This document shows, piece by piece, positions 16,967 through 25,962 of a stretch of 41,324 nt of DNA. This stretch comes from Clostridium tyrobutyricum DSM 2637 = ATCC 25755 = JCM 11008 (GTDB lineage Bacteria > Bacillota > Clostridia > Clostridiales > Clostridiaceae). The stretch is from assembly GCF_000359585.1 (NCBI RefSeq), contig NZ_APMH01000014.1, positions 1-41,324 on the forward strand, in the 5' to 3' direction. The position numbers were made by a program, and so were the translations under genes. Position 1 is the first letter of the stretch. Each line of letters starts with the position of its first letter. A model generated the notes under the pieces. The model was not told the DNA's origin. It made no database searches and saw only the letters and a program-made list of their open reading frames with translations.

Positions 16967-17872
16967 CTATTTTAAATACTTATAGGTATCTTCAAGCTTT
17001 TTAAAGTCCAGTATTTCATCAACTATTATTTCAAGTACGGTAGTGTCAGAATTTTCTATTTTACCTTTTATATTATCAGGTAAAATACCAAATTTTTTAG
17101 TCAACAACCTGGTAGATGTTCTTATAAGTTCTTGCCTTCTGCCTTCTTTCTTGCCCTCTTTTATGCCTTCTTCCTTACCTTCTTTTTTACCTTCTTCTCT
17201 CAATAGTCTTCCAAGTTCAGTCATTCCAAACACCTCCTTGATTCTATCCATATTATTTCCATCTACGAATTTTTCAGCAAAAGCATATAAGAGAGCTAGG
17301 GAATTCATTTGATTTCGGTTATTTTTTATTTGTTTAGCCAGCCTTATAGATTCCAGTATTCTTTCATTTTTATCTTTAGTACTGCTCATTATAGGTAAAA
17401 ATACGAGAGATAATAAATCATTGCTATTTAAAATATCATTAGATTGTATTTTTTGTTTTAAGTATTCGTATTTTGCATCACCATCTAGATTACTCATATA
17501 GAAAGCATTAACTGAATATTTAATAGATCCTATATTTATATTTGTTTTAGCTTTTTTGATATTAGAAGAATAAACTACAATTGTATTTATAGGCATATTT
17601 TCTTTGTAATATAAAACTGCATCATAGGCAAGAAATCTTGCAAGGTCACTTTTCCTATTTGTAGTTTGAAACTCAAGGTGCAGAAAGGAGTTATCGTCTA
17701 ATAAAAATGTGTAGTCCATAAAGGAAGTATCTATTTGCAGATTTTTTAGTTCAGTTCTAGCAGCAGTAATTATTTTGGATTTTATACCGAAGAATTGAAG
17801 AGCATCTTCTTTGAAAACATCTAGTATACTTTTCATTATAGCATCTTCAATATTTTTGATCTTTTCCGCCAT
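16967..17872 (-). CDS. Rpn-family recombination-promoting nuclease / PD-(D/E)XK transposase-like protein
   Basis: About 301 residues, of the family often annotated as 'Rpn family recombination-promoting nuclease / putative transposase'. The N-terminal half carries a PD-(D/E)XK-type core: SFMDYTFLLDDNSFLHLEFQT with acidic residues and the ExQ motif, followed by LARFLAYDAVLYY. Near the C-terminus is the low-complexity EGKKEGKEEGIKEGKKEG stretch typical of this family. I start it at ATG 17872 (MAEKIKN), which has AAAGGAG 10 bases upstream; the in-frame ATG at 17905 lacks a site. Its cellular role is uncertain; relatives are DNA endonucleases that promote RecA-independent recombination. A broken relative lies just upstream at 17995-18130, so the family has expanded locally. 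Confidence 0.8.
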   Translation of the reverse strand: MAEKIKNIEDAIMKSILDVFKEDALQFFGIKSKIITAARTELKNLQIDTSFMDYTFLLDDNSFLHLEFQTTNRKSDLARFLAYDAVLYYKENMPINTIVVYSSNIKKAKTNINIGSIKYSVNAFYMSNLDGDAKYEYLKQKIQSNDILNSNDLLSLVFLPIMSSTKDKNERILESIRLAKQIKNNRNQMNSLALLYAFAEKFVDGNNMDRIKEVFGMTELGRLLREEGKKEGKEEGIKEGKKEGRRQELIRTSTRLLTKKFGILPDNIKGKIENSDTTVLEIIVDEILDFKKLEDTYKYLK

Positions 17873-17960
17873 AGGGAATAAACTCCTTTGCAATTTAATA
17901 ACCATATCTATGATTATATATTATCATATTTTGTTATCATGGAAAACTATTTTGATAAAT

Positions 17961-18028
17961 ATAATGGGGTCAGTCCCCATGGTAATTGTGGTAAAAAGAG
18001 GAATAGAATTTGATACAATCAAATTCTA
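17961..18028. repeat. Dispersed repeat copy A with two palindromes
   Basis: Starts ATAATGGGGTCAG and contains the inverted repeats ATGGGG/CCCCAT (17964-17980) and AGAATTTGAT/ATCAAATTCT (18005-18027). A related stretch occurs at about 26812-26880, sharing TAATGGGGTC, ATGGTAA, GTAAAAA[A/G]AGGAAT and AATTTGAT in the same order. Nature unknown; perhaps a REP-like element or remnant of a mobile element. Confidence 0.35.
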
Positions 18029-18130
18029 AAGATTTCTTAAGCATAAGTTCTTGCCTTCTATTTTCTTCTTTTCTCTTAAGTCTATCCGTATTACTTCCAT
18101 CTATGAATTTTTCAGCAAAAGCAGTAACTG
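17995..18130 (-). pseudogene. Remnant of a second Rpn-family gene
   Basis: Reading the minus strand gives TAFAEKFIDGSNTDRLKRKEE then NRRQELMLKK. This matches YAFAEKFVDGNNMDRIKE and GRRQELIRTS of the intact Rpn gene next door. The repetitive Lys/Glu/Gly segment between them is almost entirely missing, and no catalytic domain is present. The fragment has no convincing start. It is either the relic of a tandem duplication or of an older copy into which sequence was lost. Confidence 0.65.
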
Positions 18131-18149
18131 AATAAACATAAAGGTTGAA

Positions 18150-18178
18150 TTTACACTTAATATAAAATAACATATACT
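18150..18178 (+). promoter_or_regulatory. Putative sigma-A promoter of the LevR-like gene
   Basis: TTTACA (18150-18155), a 17-base spacer and TATACT (18173-18178), about 49 bases upstream of the start codon. Confidence 0.55.
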
Positions 18179-18226
18179 GAAATTATAATACATAAAAATG
18201 ATAAAATATAAAGTGGAGGGATTTAA

Positions 18227-21169
18227 ATGATAGATAAGCTTATTCAAATAATAGATAATGAAGATAAAAAGAATCCTATGACAGATGAACAAATTTCATC
18301 TATATTGAAAATATCTAGGGAAAAGGTAAATGAATTGAGACAGCAGCTTGGAATCCCCAGTTATTTACACAGAAGAAACAAGCTTTTGATGAACGCCATA
18401 CATGATTTCATAGAGAAAGATACCAGAATATCCTATAGAAAATTGTGTGCTATTTTAAACAAATCAGGTTTTAAAATCTCTACTTTTGGATTGAACAAGT
18501 ATAGGGATTATATTGAAAAGTTAAAAGATAAAGACAAGACTTCTCAAGTAAAAACTACAAATTATAGAAAAAATATGATTCAAAATAAAAATATGGACAA
18601 CTATTTTCAAAATATAATTGGAAACAACGGCAGTCTGAATCATATTATAAAACTTGCAAAGGCGGCCGTACTCTATCCCAAAAATGGACTTCATACTTTA
18701 ATATGTGGAAGTACCGGTGTAGGTAAAAGTCAGTTGGTGGAGCAGATGAATGAATTTGCCAGAAAGGTTAGAAAAAAGGAGGTTCCTTTTGTAGTATTCA
18801 ACTGTGCAGATTATGGTGACAATCCTCAGCTTCTGGTATCCCAGCTTTTCGGATACAAAAAGGGAAGTTTTACAGGTGCCCTTTCAGACAAGCATGGCCT
18901 TATAGAGAAGGCAAACAATGGAATGCTTTTTCTTGATGAGATACATAGATTACCATCAAAGGGACAGGAAATTTTGTTCAGGATAATAGACAAGGGGGAA
19001 TTTACAAGATTAGGAGAAACTGATGTAACAAGAAAAGTAAACGTTATGATAATAGGTGCTACTACAGAGAACGTAGAATCAAATTTGCTCAATACTTTTA
19101 GAAGAAGAATTCCAGTATTAATAGAAATACCAAGCCTTGAAGAAAGACCTACTATTGAAAGAATGCAAATTATAAATAAATTCTTCAAATTGGAGGCACA
19201 GCGTATAAATAAAGCATTTTATATATCAGGAGAAGTAATAAAGAGTTTTTTGTTTTACAACTGCCCGGGAAATATAGGACAACTTAGATCCGATATACAG
19301 GTAACTTGTGCAAAGTCATTTTTAAATCTTATTTCTGATAATTCAGATAAAATGCAGATTAAAATTGAAGATCTCCCTTCCCATATAAAAAAACAATTTT
19401 CCTATATACATGAAAAAGCCATGCAGCTTAATATGATTGACATTGAAGACAAAAATATTGAAATTGATTATAAAAAAGTTTGTGATGATCAAAGCAGTGT
19501 ATTTACTTATAATGTATATGACTTTATAGAAAACAGAATAGAGGAACTAAAGTGCCAGAACAAATTGACAAATGATATAAAAAGTATAGTATCTGATGAA
19601 CTTGAAAAGGAACTTAATGACTATATCTCCAATATAACAAATAGATATTATGGAATGTCCAAGAGACTTCTCAAGGATATAGTAGGAAAAGAAACTGTGG
19701 ATATAGTAGATGATGTTGAAAAAATGCTCTTGTCGGAAATAGGTCAGATTGATTTTTCCATATATAATGTATTGTGCTTGCATATAGGGTCTGCAGTAGA
19801 GAGGATTAGAATGGGAAAGAAAATTGAAAATCCAAAACTTGAAACCATTAAAGACAAGTATAAGAAGGAATTCAAAATAGCATTGAAGATAATTGAAATA
19901 ATAAATATGAAATTAAATATGAATTTTCCCGAAGATGAAGCTGGATTTATAGCTCTTTATTTAAACAAATTTTTAGACAGGGAAAAAAATATAAGTGAAA
20001 GTAAAGTAGGAATAATTATAATTACTCATGGAGATGTATCAAAAACCATGCTTGAAATTTCACAATCAATAATAGGAATACAGCATGGTATTGCTATAAC
20101 TATGAAATTAGATCAAAAGCCGGAGGAAGTTTACATAAAAGTAAGGAATGCAGCAAAAAAGATAAACAGAGGCAAAGGTATACTTCTTTTGGTTGATATG
20201 GGATCCCTTATAAGTTTTGGCACACTTATAACTAGAGATCTTGGAATACCAACGAAAATAGTTTCCAGGGTAGATACACTTATGGTGCTTGAGGCACTTA
20301 GAAAGTCAGCACAAAGTACTGCAACTCTGAAATCCATTTTCAACTCACTTATGGAGCTTGAGAGGGTATTGCCAAGAAGTTTTAGAAATAATGATGATAC
20401 ACAAATCAATTTAAAGAAAAAGGTTATAGTAACCACATGTGTTACAGGAGCAGGAACAGCTATAAAGATAAAAAACATTATACTTTCCAAACTTAAGGAA
20501 AAAAACTATACTGACATGGAAATAATACCTGTTGGTTTGGTAGAACAAAATGGAGATATGAATGAAAAAATAGAAAATATAAGATTGAAAAATAAAATTG
20601 TGGCAATTGTAGGAACTGTAAATCCTGAAATTCATGATGTACCTTTTATGTATATTGAAGAATTTTTGCAGAATAGAGGAGAGGAACTATTGATTAATTC
20701 TATAAACATGAAAGAATTAAAACCAGATAAGGATTTAAATTTAAAAGATCTGTTTGATGTAAACATAGTAAAATTATTTTATTCTATTGGATCCAAGGAG
20801 GAAATCATAAATATAATGGCAAGGTCAATGGAGAGAAAGAACTATGTAAGGCATGAATTCTATGAAGATATACTTGACAGGGAGGATCTTGGAAGTTCAT
20901 ATATAGGAAATGGTGTAGCCATACCTCATGCAAGTTATGAAAGGAACATAATAAAACCAGTTATAGCTGTTGCAGTGCTTAAAAATCCTATTTTATGGGA
21001 AGAAGGCAATAAAGTTGATATAGTATTTATTCTAGCTCTTAACGGTAACAGCAAAAAGTCATTTCTTAAATTATTTAAAACCATAAAAAATACAGATCTG
21101 ATAGAGAGTGTGAAGGATATGAATGATTCCAAATCCGTAATAAATAAAATATTTGAATATATAGAATAA
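18227..21169 (+). CDS. LevR-like sigma-54 transcriptional activator with PTS regulatory domains
   Basis: 980-residue enhancer-binding activator of RNA polymerase-sigma-54, controlled by PTS phosphorylation. Domains in order: N-terminal helix-turn-helix region (1-100); AAA+ ATPase with Walker A GSTGVGKS (161-168), the sigma-54-contacting GSFTGA loop (213-218) and Walker B MLFLDEIH (233-240); one PRD at about 450-590 (LCLHIGSAVERIRMGK); an EIIA-Man-like domain with IITHGD; an EIIB-Gat-like domain with TTCVTGAGTA; and a C-terminal EIIA-Fru/Gat-like domain with GVAIPHA. Phosphorylation by HPr and by the EIIB of the partner PTS is expected at the histidines and cysteine. A -24/-12 promoter and repeats lie directly downstream, ahead of the PTS operon, which is its obvious target. 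Ribosome binding site GGAGGG. Confidence 0.9.
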   Translation: MIDKLIQIIDNEDKKNPMTDEQISSILKISREKVNELRQQLGIPSYLHRRNKLLMNAIHDFIEKDTRISYRKLCAILNKSGFKISTFGLNKYRDYIEKLKDKDKTSQVKTTNYRKNMIQNKNMDNYFQNIIGNNGSLNHIIKLAKAAVLYPKNGLHTLICGSTGVGKSQLVEQMNEFARKVRKKEVPFVVFNCADYGDNPQLLVSQLFGYKKGSFTGALSDKHGLIEKANNGMLFLDEIHRLPSKGQEILFRIIDKGEFTRLGETDVTRKVNVMIIGATTENVESNLLNTFRRRIPVLIEIPSLEERPTIERMQIINKFFKLEAQRINKAFYISGEVIKSFLFYNCPGNIGQLRSDIQVTCAKSFLNLISDNSDKMQIKIEDLPSHIKKQFSYIHEKAMQLNMIDIEDKNIEIDYKKVCDDQSSVFTYNVYDFIENRIEELKCQNKLTNDIKSIVSDELEKELNDYISNITNRYYGMSKRLLKDIVGKETVDIVDDVEKMLLSEIGQIDFSIYNVLCLHIGSAVERIRMGKKIENPKLETIKDKYKKEFKIALKIIEIINMKLNMNFPEDEAGFIALYLNKFLDREKNISESKVGIIIITHGDVSKTMLEISQSIIGIQHGIAITMKLDQKPEEVYIKVRNAAKKINRGKGILLLVDMGSLISFGTLITRDLGIPTKIVSRVDTLMVLEALRKSAQSTATLKSIFNSLMELERVLPRSFRNNDDTQINLKKKVIVTTCVTGAGTAIKIKNIILSKLKEKNYTDMEIIPVGLVEQNGDMNEKIENIRLKNKIVAIVGTVNPEIHDVPFMYIEEFLQNRGEELLINSINMKELKPDKDLNLKDLFDVNIVKLFYSIGSKEEIINIMARSMERKNYVRHEFYEDILDREDLGSSYIGNGVAIPHASYERNIIKPVIAVAVLKNPILWEEGNKVDIVFILALNGNSKKSFLKLFKTIKNTDLIESVKDMNDSKSVINKIFEYIE

Positions 21170-21183
21170 TTTTAAAAACAATA

Positions 21184-21255
21184 TATATCACAACATATAG
21201 TATTATAGTATATTTGTGTAAAAGATATTTAAATATATTGTGAGATATATTGTGA
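21184..21255 (+). promoter_or_regulatory. Putative upstream activating sites for the LevR-like activator
   Basis: Two direct copies of TATATTGTGA (21234-21243 and 21246-21255) are spaced 12 bases apart. The oppositely oriented TATATCACAA is at about 21184-21193. They lie 55-125 bases upstream of the -24 element, a usual place for enhancer sites of sigma-54 activators. Confidence 0.55.
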
Positions 21256-21307
21256 AATATACCATGTAATCGTAATCATAATCCCGTTTTTAAAATTCAA
21301 CTGAAAT

Positions 21308-21323
21308 TGGCATGCAATTTGCT
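21308..21323 (+). promoter_or_regulatory. Sigma-54 (-24/-12) promoter of the PTS operon
   Basis: TGGCATGCAATTTGCT matches the consensus TGGCAC-N5-TTGCW with a single change. GG (21309-21310) and GC (21321-21322) are separated by the invariant 10 bases. It is downstream of a sigma-54 activator gene and 62 bases upstream of the EIIA start. Confidence 0.85.
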
Positions 21324-21384
21324 ATAATAATTAGTGTAAATTAACAATAAATAAATTTAATGCTGGAAAGGAGTTGATGGGTTT

Positions 21385-21864
21385 ATGGAAGAAAGTATTG
21401 GCAAATACTTAATTCAAGATTTAATAACATGTAATTTGGAAGCTAAAAGTGAAGAAGATGTATTTAAAAAAGCTTATCAGATGCTTTATGAAAAACAATA
21501 TGTAAAGTCTTCCTTTTTAAAAGGATTGATTGAAAGAGAGAAAGTTTTTCCAACTGGAATTAAACTTGAAGATTATGGAGTGGCAATACCTCATACAGAT
21601 GCAGTTCATGTACTTAAACCAGCTATTGCACTAATTAAATTAAAACAACCAGTTAGATTTCAGTGTATGGATGGAAATGGACATGTAGATGTAAAACTTG
21701 CTTTTGTAATGGCACTTAAGGAGCCTCACAGTCAGATTTTAATGCTTCAGCAATTGATGAAGCTTATTCAAAATAAAGAATTGATAGAGAAAATATTTAA
21801 AAAAGATAATCAAGAAAGTATATATAATGTAATACTTGAGAGCATATCAATAAAAAATAATTAA
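21385..21864 (+). CDS. gatA: PTS EIIA component, galactitol/fructose type
   Basis: 159-residue cytoplasmic phosphocarrier that passes phosphate from HPr to the following EIIB. The active-site histidine is H70 in DYGVAIPHTD. The hydrophobic strand pattern (AIALIKLKQPVRFQ, VDVKLAFVMALKEPHSQILMLQQLM) fits the PTS_EIIA_2 fold. It is the first gene after the sigma-54 promoter, with AAAGGAG upstream of ATG 21385. The gatA name reflects family similarity only; galactitol as substrate is not shown. Confidence 0.88.
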   Translation: MEESIGKYLIQDLITCNLEAKSEEDVFKKAYQMLYEKQYVKSSFLKGLIEREKVFPTGIKLEDYGVAIPHTDAVHVLKPAIALIKLKQPVRFQCMDGNGHVDVKLAFVMALKEPHSQILMLQQLMKLIQNKELIEKIFKKDNQESIYNVILESISIKNN

Positions 21865-21883
21865 AAATCAGGGGGAAAATATT

Positions 21884-22177
21884 ATGGAAAATTCAAAACA
21901 AAAACTTGTTCTTGTTGCTTGTGGCACAGGTATAGCTACTTCAACTGTAGTTTGTGAGAGGGTGGAAAATCTAATTAAGAAAAACGGTTTAAATGCAAAA
22001 ATTATTCAATGTAAGATTTCAGAAGTAGGTGGATATGAAGATCAGGCAGATCTTTTGGTAACAACTACCATAACACCAAGAGAGTATAAAATGCCTGTAA
22101 TAAAGGCAATGAATTATCTTACAAATATAAATGCAGAAAAAACAGATCAAAAAATTATTGAACAATTGAAGAAATAA
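21884..22177 (+). CDS. gatB: PTS EIIB component, galactitol family
   Basis: 97-residue EIIB with the phosphocysteine loop LVACGTGIATSTVVCERV (C13), characteristic of the GatB family. It receives phosphate from EIIA and transfers it to the sugar bound by EIIC; it may also phosphorylate and so inhibit the LevR-like activator when no substrate is present. Ribosome binding site GGGGG; 22 bases before the EIIC gene. Confidence 0.9.
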   Translation: MENSKQKLVLVACGTGIATSTVVCERVENLIKKNGLNAKIIQCKISEVGGYEDQADLLVTTTITPREYKMPVIKAMNYLTNINAEKTDQKIIEQLKK

Positions 22178-22199
22178 AAATTAGGCAGGGGGGAGCAAT

Positions 22200-23468
22200 A
22201 TGTTATTATCGGCTGTAAAATATATTATAAATTTAGGACCTACGGTAATGCTGCCTATAACTCTCACTATAATAGGCATAATATTTGGACAAGGCTTTAA
22301 AAAAGCCTTTAAATCAGGTATAACAATAGGTATTGGATTTGTTGGAATCAACCTTGTCATTGGATTGCTTACAGGTCCTGGAGGACTTGGTGAGGCAGCA
22401 CAAAAGATGGTAACAAATTTCGGATTGCATTTGAATATTATAGATGTAGGATGGCCTGCAGCTGCAGCAATAGCCTGGGCTTCACCTATAGCAGCAATTA
22501 TGATACCTATAGCAATGCTGGTAAACCTGGGAATGTTATTTACAAAATTAACTAATGTACTTGACGTTGATATTTGGAACTACTGGCATTTTACAGCAGC
22601 AGGAGCTACTGTATATGTTCTCACAGATGGAAACTGGATACTGGCTATTCTTGCAGCAGTGTTATATGAAGTTGTAGTTTTTAAAATTGCAGATAGAACA
22701 GCATCTATGGTTGAGAATTTCTTTGGTCTTGAAGGTGTTTCTCTTCCAACAGGATCTACAGCGGCTTGCGGACTTATAGGAATTCCAATTGTGAAATTGG
22801 TTTCAAAGATACCTGGGATAAAAAATTTAAAGGCAGATCCTGAAAGTATTCAGAAAAAGTTTGGAATATTTGGGGAACCAATGATGCTTGGATTAGTATT
22901 GGGTTTAATCATAGGGGCGCTTGCAGGATATGACATTGGCGGAATATTTAAAATGGGTATTACAATGGGAGCAGTAATGATGCTCATGCTCCGTATGGTA
23001 AAAATACTTATGGAAGGTCTCATACCATTATCCGAATCTGTTAAGAATTTTCTTCAAAAGAGGAATCTTGGAGAGAACAGGAAAATAACCATAGGACTTG
23101 ATGCTGCTGTTTCAGTAGGACATCCGGCAGTAATGGCAACAGCACTGGTACTTGTTCCTATTACAATATTTCTGGCTGTAGTACTTCCAGGAAATCAGGT
23201 GCTTCCATTTGGAGATCTTGCTACAATATGCTTTTATGTGGCATTCATAGTAGGGGCAGCCAAAGGAAATATAATACATTCAGTTATATCAGGTACCATA
23301 GTTATGGCTTTTGTACTTTTAATGGCTACTAATATAGCACCTTTCCATACGATGATGGCTAATCAGGCACATTTTACAATGCCTAAAGGTACCTCGAACA
23401 TTTCAAGTCTTGATCTTGGAGGTAATTTTTTAAATTGGATAATAGTAAAGATATTTCAGTTTATATAA
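22200..23468 (+). CDS. gatC: PTS EIIC component, galactitol family permease
   Basis: Integral membrane substrate-translocating subunit, 422 residues, with about ten hydrophobic segments. Family features include GPTVMLPITLTIIGIIFGQ at the N-terminus, the duplicated GIGFVGINLVIG and FGEPMMLGLVLGLIIGAL helices, and ISSLDLGGNFLNW near the end. The GatC family transports polyols such as galactitol and other small sugar alcohols, so the substrate here is probably a polyol. The downstream enzymes do not include tagatose-phosphate genes, which argues against galactitol itself. Confidence 0.9.
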   Translation: MLLSAVKYIINLGPTVMLPITLTIIGIIFGQGFKKAFKSGITIGIGFVGINLVIGLLTGPGGLGEAAQKMVTNFGLHLNIIDVGWPAAAAIAWASPIAAIMIPIAMLVNLGMLFTKLTNVLDVDIWNYWHFTAAGATVYVLTDGNWILAILAAVLYEVVVFKIADRTASMVENFFGLEGVSLPTGSTAACGLIGIPIVKLVSKIPGIKNLKADPESIQKKFGIFGEPMMLGLVLGLIIGALAGYDIGGIFKMGITMGAVMMLMLRMVKILMEGLIPLSESVKNFLQKRNLGENRKITIGLDAAVSVGHPAVMATALVLVPITIFLAVVLPGNQVLPFGDLATICFYVAFIVGAAKGNIIHSVISGTIVMAFVLLMATNIAPFHTMMANQAHFTMPKGTSNISSLDLGGNFLNWIIVKIFQFI

Positions 23469-23509
23469 TATAGAATAGTGTTTATAAATTAATATATGGA
23501 GGTAATATT

Positions 23510-24556
23510 ATGAAAATTATAACAACTATTGGAGCCGGTCAAATGGCATCAGCCTTATCTTTCCCAGCAGTTGAAAATGGAAATACAGTACGATTGGTTG
23601 GTACACCATTGGATAGAGATATAATCAATACAGGAAAATCTAAAGGATTTCACCCTACACTAAAGCGACAATTGCCTGAAAATGGTATAGAATACTATCA
23701 AATTGAAGATGTAGAAAGAGCATTAAAAGGAGCGGATGTAGTTATATGTGGAGTCAGCAGCTTTGGCATTGACTGGTTTGTAGATAATATACTGCCTATT
23801 ATACCTGAGGACATACCTCTGCTTTCAGTAACCAAAGGAATGCTGGATATGGAAGATGGTACTATGATCAACTATCCTGAGTATTTTGAAAGTAAGCTTG
23901 TTTCAAATAAGAATCTTTCCATTAATGCAATAGGTGGACCATGTACTAGTTATGAGCTTGCAGATAAAGATCATTCTCTTGTTACATTCTGTGGGAAAAA
24001 TATAGAAACCCTTAGAATGCTTAAAAATATTTTCGAAGCTCCATACTATCATATAAGTCTGTCTACAGATGTTAAAGGTGTTGAATGTGCAGTAGCACTT
24101 AAAAATGCATATGCCCTTGGTGTATCACTGGCAATTGGACTGGCAATTGGAAGGGATGGTTCAGGGATAGAACACTATAATTCACAAGCAGGACTTTTTG
24201 GTCAAGGCGTAAGAGAAATGAAGCATCTGCTTAAGATAGCAGGAGGAGGAGAGGATAACATTGTACTTTCTGCCGGTGACTTGTATGTAACTGTATTTGG
24301 AGGACGTACCAGAAAAATAGGAACTTTGCTTGGCCGGGGATTTTCATTTGAAGAGGCCATGGAACAACTAAAAGGTGTGACTCTGGAATCAATAGTTATT
24401 GCTACACGTACTGCAAGAGGAGTACGACACATGGCAGAAAGAGGAATTGTTAAACTTGAAGAATTTCCACTATTGCTTCATGTTGATAACATAATAAATT
24501 CTGGTGCTTCTGCAGCGGACATACCATGGCAGTCTTTTGAAACGGAAAAATTTTAA
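23510..24556 (+). CDS. NAD(P)-dependent glycerol-3-phosphate dehydrogenase-like protein
   Basis: 348-residue protein of the GpsA superfamily. The N-terminal Rossmann motif is IGAGQMASAL. VICGVSSFGID and LLSVTKGM are the typical nucleotide and substrate loops, and the catalytic lysine is K198 in ECAVALKNAYALG. IGGPCTSYEL corresponds to the family's GPSFAxEL. It is more divergent than housekeeping GpsA and is located inside a PTS operon, so it is probably a catabolic polyol- or glycerol-phosphate dehydrogenase acting on the PTS product. The reaction would be sn-glycerol 3-phosphate (or a longer polyol phosphate) to the keto phosphate. Ribosome binding site GGAGG. Confidence 0.78.
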   Translation: MKIITTIGAGQMASALSFPAVENGNTVRLVGTPLDRDIINTGKSKGFHPTLKRQLPENGIEYYQIEDVERALKGADVVICGVSSFGIDWFVDNILPIIPEDIPLLSVTKGMLDMEDGTMINYPEYFESKLVSNKNLSINAIGGPCTSYELADKDHSLVTFCGKNIETLRMLKNIFEAPYYHISLSTDVKGVECAVALKNAYALGVSLAIGLAIGRDGSGIEHYNSQAGLFGQGVREMKHLLKIAGGGEDNIVLSAGDLYVTVFGGRTRKIGTLLGRGFSFEEAMEQLKGVTLESIVIATRTARGVRHMAERGIVKLEEFPLLLHVDNIINSGASAADIPWQSFETEKF

Positions 24557-24574
24557 AAATGGGGGGAAATAACC

Positions 24575-25933
24575 ATGAAAAATTCATCTGATATAACAAT
24601 AGAACATATGCCAGGACTTGATTACAAGTGTTCATGTGGAAAGAGTCATAAAGTCAGAATAAAAAATATAAGTATTGGAAAAGAAATTTTAAATCAGCTT
24701 CCGGATTTAATCAGAGACTATGAAAATAAGAAAGTGTTTATTGTAGAAGATAAACATACCTTTCAGGTAGCTGGAGAAAAGGTTCAGAAAATTTTGAACA
24801 ATAAGTTCAAAGTAACAAAATATATATTTGATGATGAACATTTAGTTCCAAATGAAATAACTTTGGGAAGGTTAATGATGAAAATACCTCAGGATACAGC
24901 ACTTATTATTGCTGTAGGTTCTGGTACAATCAATGATATCTCGAGATTTATAAGTTGTAAAATTGGTATTCCATATGTAATTGTTGGAACAGCACCTTCC
25001 ATGGATGGATATGCTTCTGTAGTGTCACCCCTTGTATGTGATGGTGTAAAGATTACCTATGATGCAGTATATCCAATGTCTATTGTTGCTGATATAGATA
25101 TCATGAAAAGGGCACCTATGCAGATGATTCAGGCAGGACTTGGAGATATTTTGGGAAAATATACAGCCCTTGCAGACTGGCACCTTGCCAATACTTTGAA
25201 AAATGAGCATTTTTGTACTGAAATAGAAAGTCTGGTGTTGCATTCCTTAAAAAAATGTGAAGAAGCAGCACCAGGTTTAACCACAAGAAATGAAAATACT
25301 GTAAAAAATATAATTGATTCTTTGATTTTATCTGGAATTGCTATTGGAATGGTGGGATTATCAAGACCTGCATCAGGAAGTGAACATCAACTTTCTCATT
25401 GTTATGAAATGATTTTTATGAACAGGGGAGGTACTACAAAATGGCTTCATGGCAATACTGTAGGTGTAGGTGTGGGAGCTGCAGCTTATGGATATAAATA
25501 TTTAGAAAATATAGATATAAATGAAGTGTTGAAAAAGGGGGAGTATCTACATCTTGACAGAAGTAAATGGAGGCAAAATATAAAAGATGTATATACAAAA
25601 AGTGCGGAAAATATCATTGAATTCAAGGAAAAGAGCATTGATTTCAAAATAGAAGATAGAAGATCCAATATGGAAAAGATAGTGGAAAAATGGGATAGGA
25701 TACAATCTATTTGTCATATGAATGTGCCGGAACCGGAAAAAATAATTGATATTTTGAAAAAGGCGGATGCAGTATGGAATCCAAAAGATATTGGATTGGA
25801 CAGGGAACTTTTCAGGAAGAGTTTTATTGCGGCAAAGGACATGAGAAATAGATATGGTGTATTTCAGCTTCTTGAAGATATTGGAGAATTGGATAAGGCT
25901 GCTGATTTTGCAGCAGATATTTATTATAGATAA
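24575..25933 (+). CDS. sn-glycerol-1-phosphate dehydrogenase family (AraM/EgsA)
   Basis: 452-residue metal-dependent dehydrogenase of the Fe-ADH/dehydroquinate synthase superfamily, AraM/EgsA type, which in Bacillus interconverts dihydroxyacetone phosphate and sn-glycerol 1-phosphate. Visible motifs are the NAD-binding GSGTINDISRF (115-125), GTAPSMDGYAS (139-149), AGLGDILGKYTALADW and the metal-binding histidine region GSEHQLSH. The N-terminal CSCGKSHKVR with Cys-x-Cys is common in this family. It is paired with a GpsA-like dehydrogenase upstream and a HAD-IIA phosphatase downstream; an AraL/AraM pairing is known from the Bacillus subtilis ara operon. Its exact substrate in this PTS operon is unknown. 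Confidence 0.85.
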   Translation: MKNSSDITIEHMPGLDYKCSCGKSHKVRIKNISIGKEILNQLPDLIRDYENKKVFIVEDKHTFQVAGEKVQKILNNKFKVTKYIFDDEHLVPNEITLGRLMMKIPQDTALIIAVGSGTINDISRFISCKIGIPYVIVGTAPSMDGYASVVSPLVCDGVKITYDAVYPMSIVADIDIMKRAPMQMIQAGLGDILGKYTALADWHLANTLKNEHFCTEIESLVLHSLKKCEEAAPGLTTRNENTVKNIIDSLILSGIAIGMVGLSRPASGSEHQLSHCYEMIFMNRGGTTKWLHGNTVGVGVGAAAYGYKYLENIDINEVLKKGEYLHLDRSKWRQNIKDVYTKSAENIIEFKEKSIDFKIEDRRSNMEKIVEKWDRIQSICHMNVPEPEKIIDILKKADAVWNPKDIGLDRELFRKSFIAAKDMRNRYGVFQLLEDIGELDKAADFAADIYYR

Positions 25934-25962
25934 AAATCAATTGTAAAAAGGGGATATGATAT

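Noticed and set aside
17043-17312. Plus-strand frame rich in Pro/Ser/Leu inside the Rpn gene
   Set aside because: It is the antisense shadow of the repetitive Glu/Lys/Gly codons, with no ribosome binding site.
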